Shown here piece by piece: positions 14,641 through 17,318 of a stretch of 17,318 nucleotides of DNA (its first letter is position 1; each line of letters starts with the position of its first letter). The position numbers and the translations under genes are program-made. The stretch covers positions 1 to 17,318 of the forward strand of contig JBDSEA010000205.1 of assembly GCA_039920305.1 (NCBI GenBank). Reading direction: 5' to 3'. Origin of the DNA: DASRAJ01 sp039920305. GTDB taxonomy: Bacteria; Bacteroidota; Bacteroidia; Chitinophagales; UBA10324. The notes below the pieces were generated by a model. The model saw nothing but the letters and a program-made list of their open reading frames with translations, searched no databases and had not been told where the DNA came from.

Positions 14641-16839
14641 ATGACTCGACCTGGTTTATATTTACTAATACTTTCTGGGTACTTGTTCAGTACTTCCGCT
14701 TCAGCCCAAAGCTGTGTATTAAATCCGCCAACAGGTTTATACATAACAAATAAAACCTCCTGCAGTGCTGAATTGCGCTGGCAGTCAGCAGCTTCTGTTT
14801 CCGCCTTCGGTGTATCCTTTAAACCCGCAAGTAGTACGCAGTGGGCGCCCTATATCAATACAGGAACTGATACATCCTATCAATTCACCGGGTTAATGGC
14901 AGGAACAAAATATAATTTCAGAGTATTCTCTAAATGCACTGACGGTTCAAAAAGTCCGAAAGTGAAAAAATCGGCGACCACATTGCAATGTTCACTGCCT
15001 TCGGATGTTGAAATCCTTCCCCTTGCGACAAATTCGGTCAGTATAAGCATTACTGCTTCCTGCCCTTATGATTCAGTGCGCATACGATACCAGACATTTA
15101 GCAGTGCATTCACATACATGAGCTTCCCTCCTGCGGACTCATTTATTGTAAATAATTTAAGTCCCGATACGGTTTACTTTTTTCAGGTTTCTACCTGCCC
15201 GCTTGTTGCTGATGAATGGACGGCAGCAGTTACGGTGCAGATATCTGCAACAGGGCAGGAAACGCTACCCAACATTATCCTGATACTTCTGGATGACAGC
15301 CGTTTTGATTATTTCAGCTGCAACGGCGCACCGGACTTTTTTCAATCACCCCACATTGACCGGATAGCGAACGAAGGAGTAAACTTCAAAAATTCATATT
15401 GTGTCACTTCACTTTGTGCTCCGAGCCGGGCCACCATTGCTTCCGGATTGTTCACCCTCAATACAGGGGTGATTCGAAATGGAACTCCTCTGGATACGAA
15501 TATAATAACGGTGCCGCAGGTGTTGAAGAATAACGGCTACTACACGGCGCTGGTGGGAAAGAATCACGGTACTTTTTTGAACAGAGCAGAACCTGAATTC
15601 AATTATTACCTATGGTCCCTTGGAATTGAAAAGAATGCGGGAATCAAATTCAATTATAATGGCAATTCAATCACCATCAACAAGAATAACAGCCTGACAC
15701 TTACTGATACGGCCATTGCCATCATTAACAGGGTGAATCAGCCCTTATTCCTGTGGCTTGCTTACCAGGCACCCCACTTCCCCCTTACACCGCTTCCTTC
15801 ATTTGCAGGCCGTTTCGATGACTATATTATTCCATGGCTACCCGATACTGCAAAATACACTGTTAACTACCCGTCTTCTATTTATTCTCCGGTTGATCCA
15901 ACACTGCATGGTTTGAAAATGGATACCGCATACAGGCAGACACTGGAAGTGATAGCCCAGCTGGATAGCTGTATTGGTGAGATAATTAATGCCCTTGAAG
16001 CTACCGGCAAACTTGATAGCACCTTACTCATTTTCACTAATGACAATGGATATATGCTGGGTAATCACTGGATCCAGGGTAAAACATACCCGTATGAGGC
16101 CTCTGCCAGAACACCCCTCTTTATACGATTTCCAAAATGGTTTGCAGATTCTTCCATCATTACCGATCAGTATGTTTCCAATATGGATCTGGCACCCACC
16201 ATGTATGATGCTGCACACATAGCCTATCCGATTGCGATGGATGGCTTTTCATTAAAAAAAATATATGATGGTGAGAACAGTCAAAATCAATTCTATTACA
16301 TCATGATTCGGGATTCTACCGGCGTAAATCCTACCGCACGTGCCATTCGCGATCACTATTTCAAGTACATACATTATACCTGCACTGATTCGGTAGAAGA
16401 ATTTTTTGATATGGTGAATGATCCGCTTGAGCTCACCAACCTGATCAACAACAGTACTTACGCCGCCATCATTGAAACGTACAGGGATAAACTGGATTCT
16501 GTTAAAGTTGCAAGAGGTGATGCAGGTTATGATGTCGTAAGACCATGCCACCTGGAAAACCCCTCTTATCTGAAGCAGATGCTTGACGAAAATGAATCCC
16601 TGCCAGGGCAACCTTTAATTTATCCCACCCTGATGACTGAAGGCAATATTGAAATTTATATTCCGTGGGAGAATGCAGATGCCACTCTCTTTGATGAACG
16701 CGGGAGAATAGTTTCTGAATGGAAAATTATCACGCAGTTTTCAGGAATGGAATTGCCATCTCTGGAAGATGGCATGTATTTGCTTCATTTGCAAAATGGG
16801 GAAAAGTTTGAGGTAATTAAACTTATGGTAGCACAGTAA
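14641..16839 (+). CDS. Secreted sulfatase with two fibronectin-III-like domains and a T9SS-type sorting tail
   Basis: The 732-residue protein has a signal peptide (cleavage near SASA-Q), two fibronectin-III-like domains (about 27-114 and 117-203, with the NLSPDTVYFFQV and LMAGTKYNFRVFS signatures), a sulfatase domain (about 209-640) and a C-terminal domain (about 663-732) ending in DGMYLLHLQNGEKFEVIKLM, like type IX secretion tails. Sulfatase residues visible: D218 and D219 (LLDDS), the C259-A-P-S-R263 site where Cys would be matured to formylglycine, K307 and H309 (GKNHG), H379 (APHFP), D468-N469 (TNDNG) and K481. It should hydrolyse sulfate esters on the cell surface or outside, possibly from sulfated polysaccharides, though the substrate is unknown. 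No formylglycine-generating enzyme is in the window. The ATG at 14641 directly precedes the signal peptide. Confidence 0.93.
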   Translation: MTRPGLYLLILSGYLFSTSASAQSCVLNPPTGLYITNKTSCSAELRWQSAASVSAFGVSFKPASSTQWAPYINTGTDTSYQFTGLMAGTKYNFRVFSKCTDGSKSPKVKKSATTLQCSLPSDVEILPLATNSVSISITASCPYDSVRIRYQTFSSAFTYMSFPPADSFIVNNLSPDTVYFFQVSTCPLVADEWTAAVTVQISATGQETLPNIILILLDDSRFDYFSCNGAPDFFQSPHIDRIANEGVNFKNSYCVTSLCAPSRATIASGLFTLNTGVIRNGTPLDTNIITVPQVLKNNGYYTALVGKNHGTFLNRAEPEFNYYLWSLGIEKNAGIKFNYNGNSITINKNNSLTLTDTAIAIINRVNQPLFLWLAYQAPHFPLTPLPSFAGRFDDYIIPWLPDTAKYTVNYPSSIYSPVDPTLHGLKMDTAYRQTLEVIAQLDSCIGEIINALEATGKLDSTLLIFTNDNGYMLGNHWIQGKTYPYEASARTPLFIRFPKWFADSSIITDQYVSNMDLAPTMYDAAHIAYPIAMDGFSLKKIYDGENSQNQFYYIMIRDSTGVNPTARAIRDHYFKYIHYTCTDSVEEFFDMVNDPLELTNLINNSTYAAIIETYRDKLDSVKVARGDAGYDVVRPCHLENPSYLKQMLDENESLPGQPLIYPTLMTEGNIEIYIPWENADATLFDERGRIVSEWKIITQFSGMELPSLEDGMYLLHLQNGEKFEVIKLMVAQ

Positions 16840-16888
16840 TAAGAAAAATTATTGTGCGAGAGTCTGATTGCCGTAACGAATTTGAATA

Positions 16889-17318
16889 ATGAAAAAGTTA
16901 ACCCTCACCCTATTCGCCATCTTATTTACCGGATTAAGTTTCGCCCAGCAAACCGACTGGTCAACCATAGAAACAGTTTTCGGTAAAAAAGGCAACATTC
17001 AGGATGATGTTTTTAAAATCACATTTCCACGATATGATCTGAAGGTAAAAGTGGGCTCCTTTTCTATCGCACCTTCCCTTGCGCTCACCTCGTGGATAGG
17101 GTTTATGAAAATGGAGACTCAGGCAACCATGATGGGAGATCTTGTGCTGCTGGATTCAGAAGTTGCCGGAGTAATTTCAAAATTAGTTGCAGTTAACCTT
17201 GAAATAACCGCCGAGCACAATCACCTGGTAAATGAAACACCCGCTGTGAAATATATCCATTTCTCGGGCACAGGTGATGCAATAAAATTAGCGGAAGCAA
17301 TAAAATCGGTAATTGCCG
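16889..17318 (+). CDS. DUF1259 (LppY/LpqO-like) secreted protein, 5' part
   Basis: The frame opens at ATG 16889, 49 bases after the sulfatase stop, and runs off the window end, giving 143 residues without a stop. A signal peptide is clear (KKLTLTLFAILFTGLSFAQ). The mature part has GKKGNIQDDVFKITFPRYDLKV, then MMGDLVLLDSEVAGVISKL and EITAEHNHLVNETP with an EHNH motif (109-112) that looks like a metal-binding site, and YIHFSGTGDAIKLAEAI. This series matches the repeat unit of DUF1259 proteins, which usually contain two such units in about 290 residues, so about half the gene is missing. The function of the family is unknown. It is likely co-transcribed with, or at least close behind, the sulfatase gene. 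Confidence 0.85.
   Translation, partial: MKKLTLTLFAILFTGLSFAQQTDWSTIETVFGKKGNIQDDVFKITFPRYDLKVKVGSFSIAPSLALTSWIGFMKMETQATMMGDLVLLDSEVAGVISKLVAVNLEITAEHNHLVNETPAVKYIHFSGTGDAIKLAEAIKSVIA

Noticed and set aside
1..17318. Defence island, CRISPR array, prophage or transposon
   Set aside because: No regularly spaced repeats, integrase, transposase, Cas, restriction or phage structural genes were seen. The helicase-nuclease alone is not enough to claim a defence system.

Overview
The window looks like ordinary chromosomal DNA from a member of the Bacteroidota. The evidence is a secreted sulfatase with a C-terminal tail resembling type IX secretion sorting domains, perfect or near matches to the Bacteroidota -7 promoter consensus TAnnTTTG before several genes, A-rich start regions without clear Shine-Dalgarno motifs, and gene families typical of the phylum. 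I cannot name a genus. No phage, plasmid, IS element, CRISPR array, tRNA or rRNA gene was seen.

Left part (1-3990): the 3' end of a MazG-like nucleotide pyrophosphohydrolase; a small secreted Cys/His/Met-rich protein that looks metal-binding, closed by a clear intrinsic terminator; then a 1051-residue UvrD-type helicase fused to a RecB-type nuclease with four cysteines placed as in Fe-S nucleases. Middle-left (3990-7180): a lone family 2 glycosyltransferase (minus), a divergent gene of unknown function whose helices faintly resemble CHAD domains (plus), and a minus-strand SDR-fold protein in which the catalytic Tyr and Lys are replaced. The gap before the next gene (6919-7177) holds GC-rich nested inverted repeats that could form a structured RNA.

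Middle (7178-13481): two tight plus-strand runs. The first is pssA (phosphatidylserine synthase), purS (purine biosynthesis) and a secreted M28 metallopeptidase. The second is rsmI (16S rRNA methylation), lnt (lipoprotein N-acylation), an inositol-monophosphatase-family enzyme and an assimilatory APS/PAPS reductase. Spacing of 3 to 34 bases, or an 11-base overlap, suggests co-transcription within each run, although the products serve unrelated pathways (membrane lipid, purine, ribosome, lipoprotein, sulfur).

Right part (13482-17318): a gap with a recognisable interspersed REP-like repeat, a DedA-family membrane protein, a gap with a palindrome overlapping a candidate promoter, a secreted sulfatase with two fibronectin-III-like domains and a sorting tail, and the 5' part of a secreted DUF1259 (LppY/LpqO-like) gene cut by the window end.

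I found no convincing new multigene system. The items most worth a second look are the metal-ligand-rich exported protein, the single-chain helicase-nuclease, the CHAD-like unknown, the SDR without its catalytic pair, and the structured intergenic segment before pssA.
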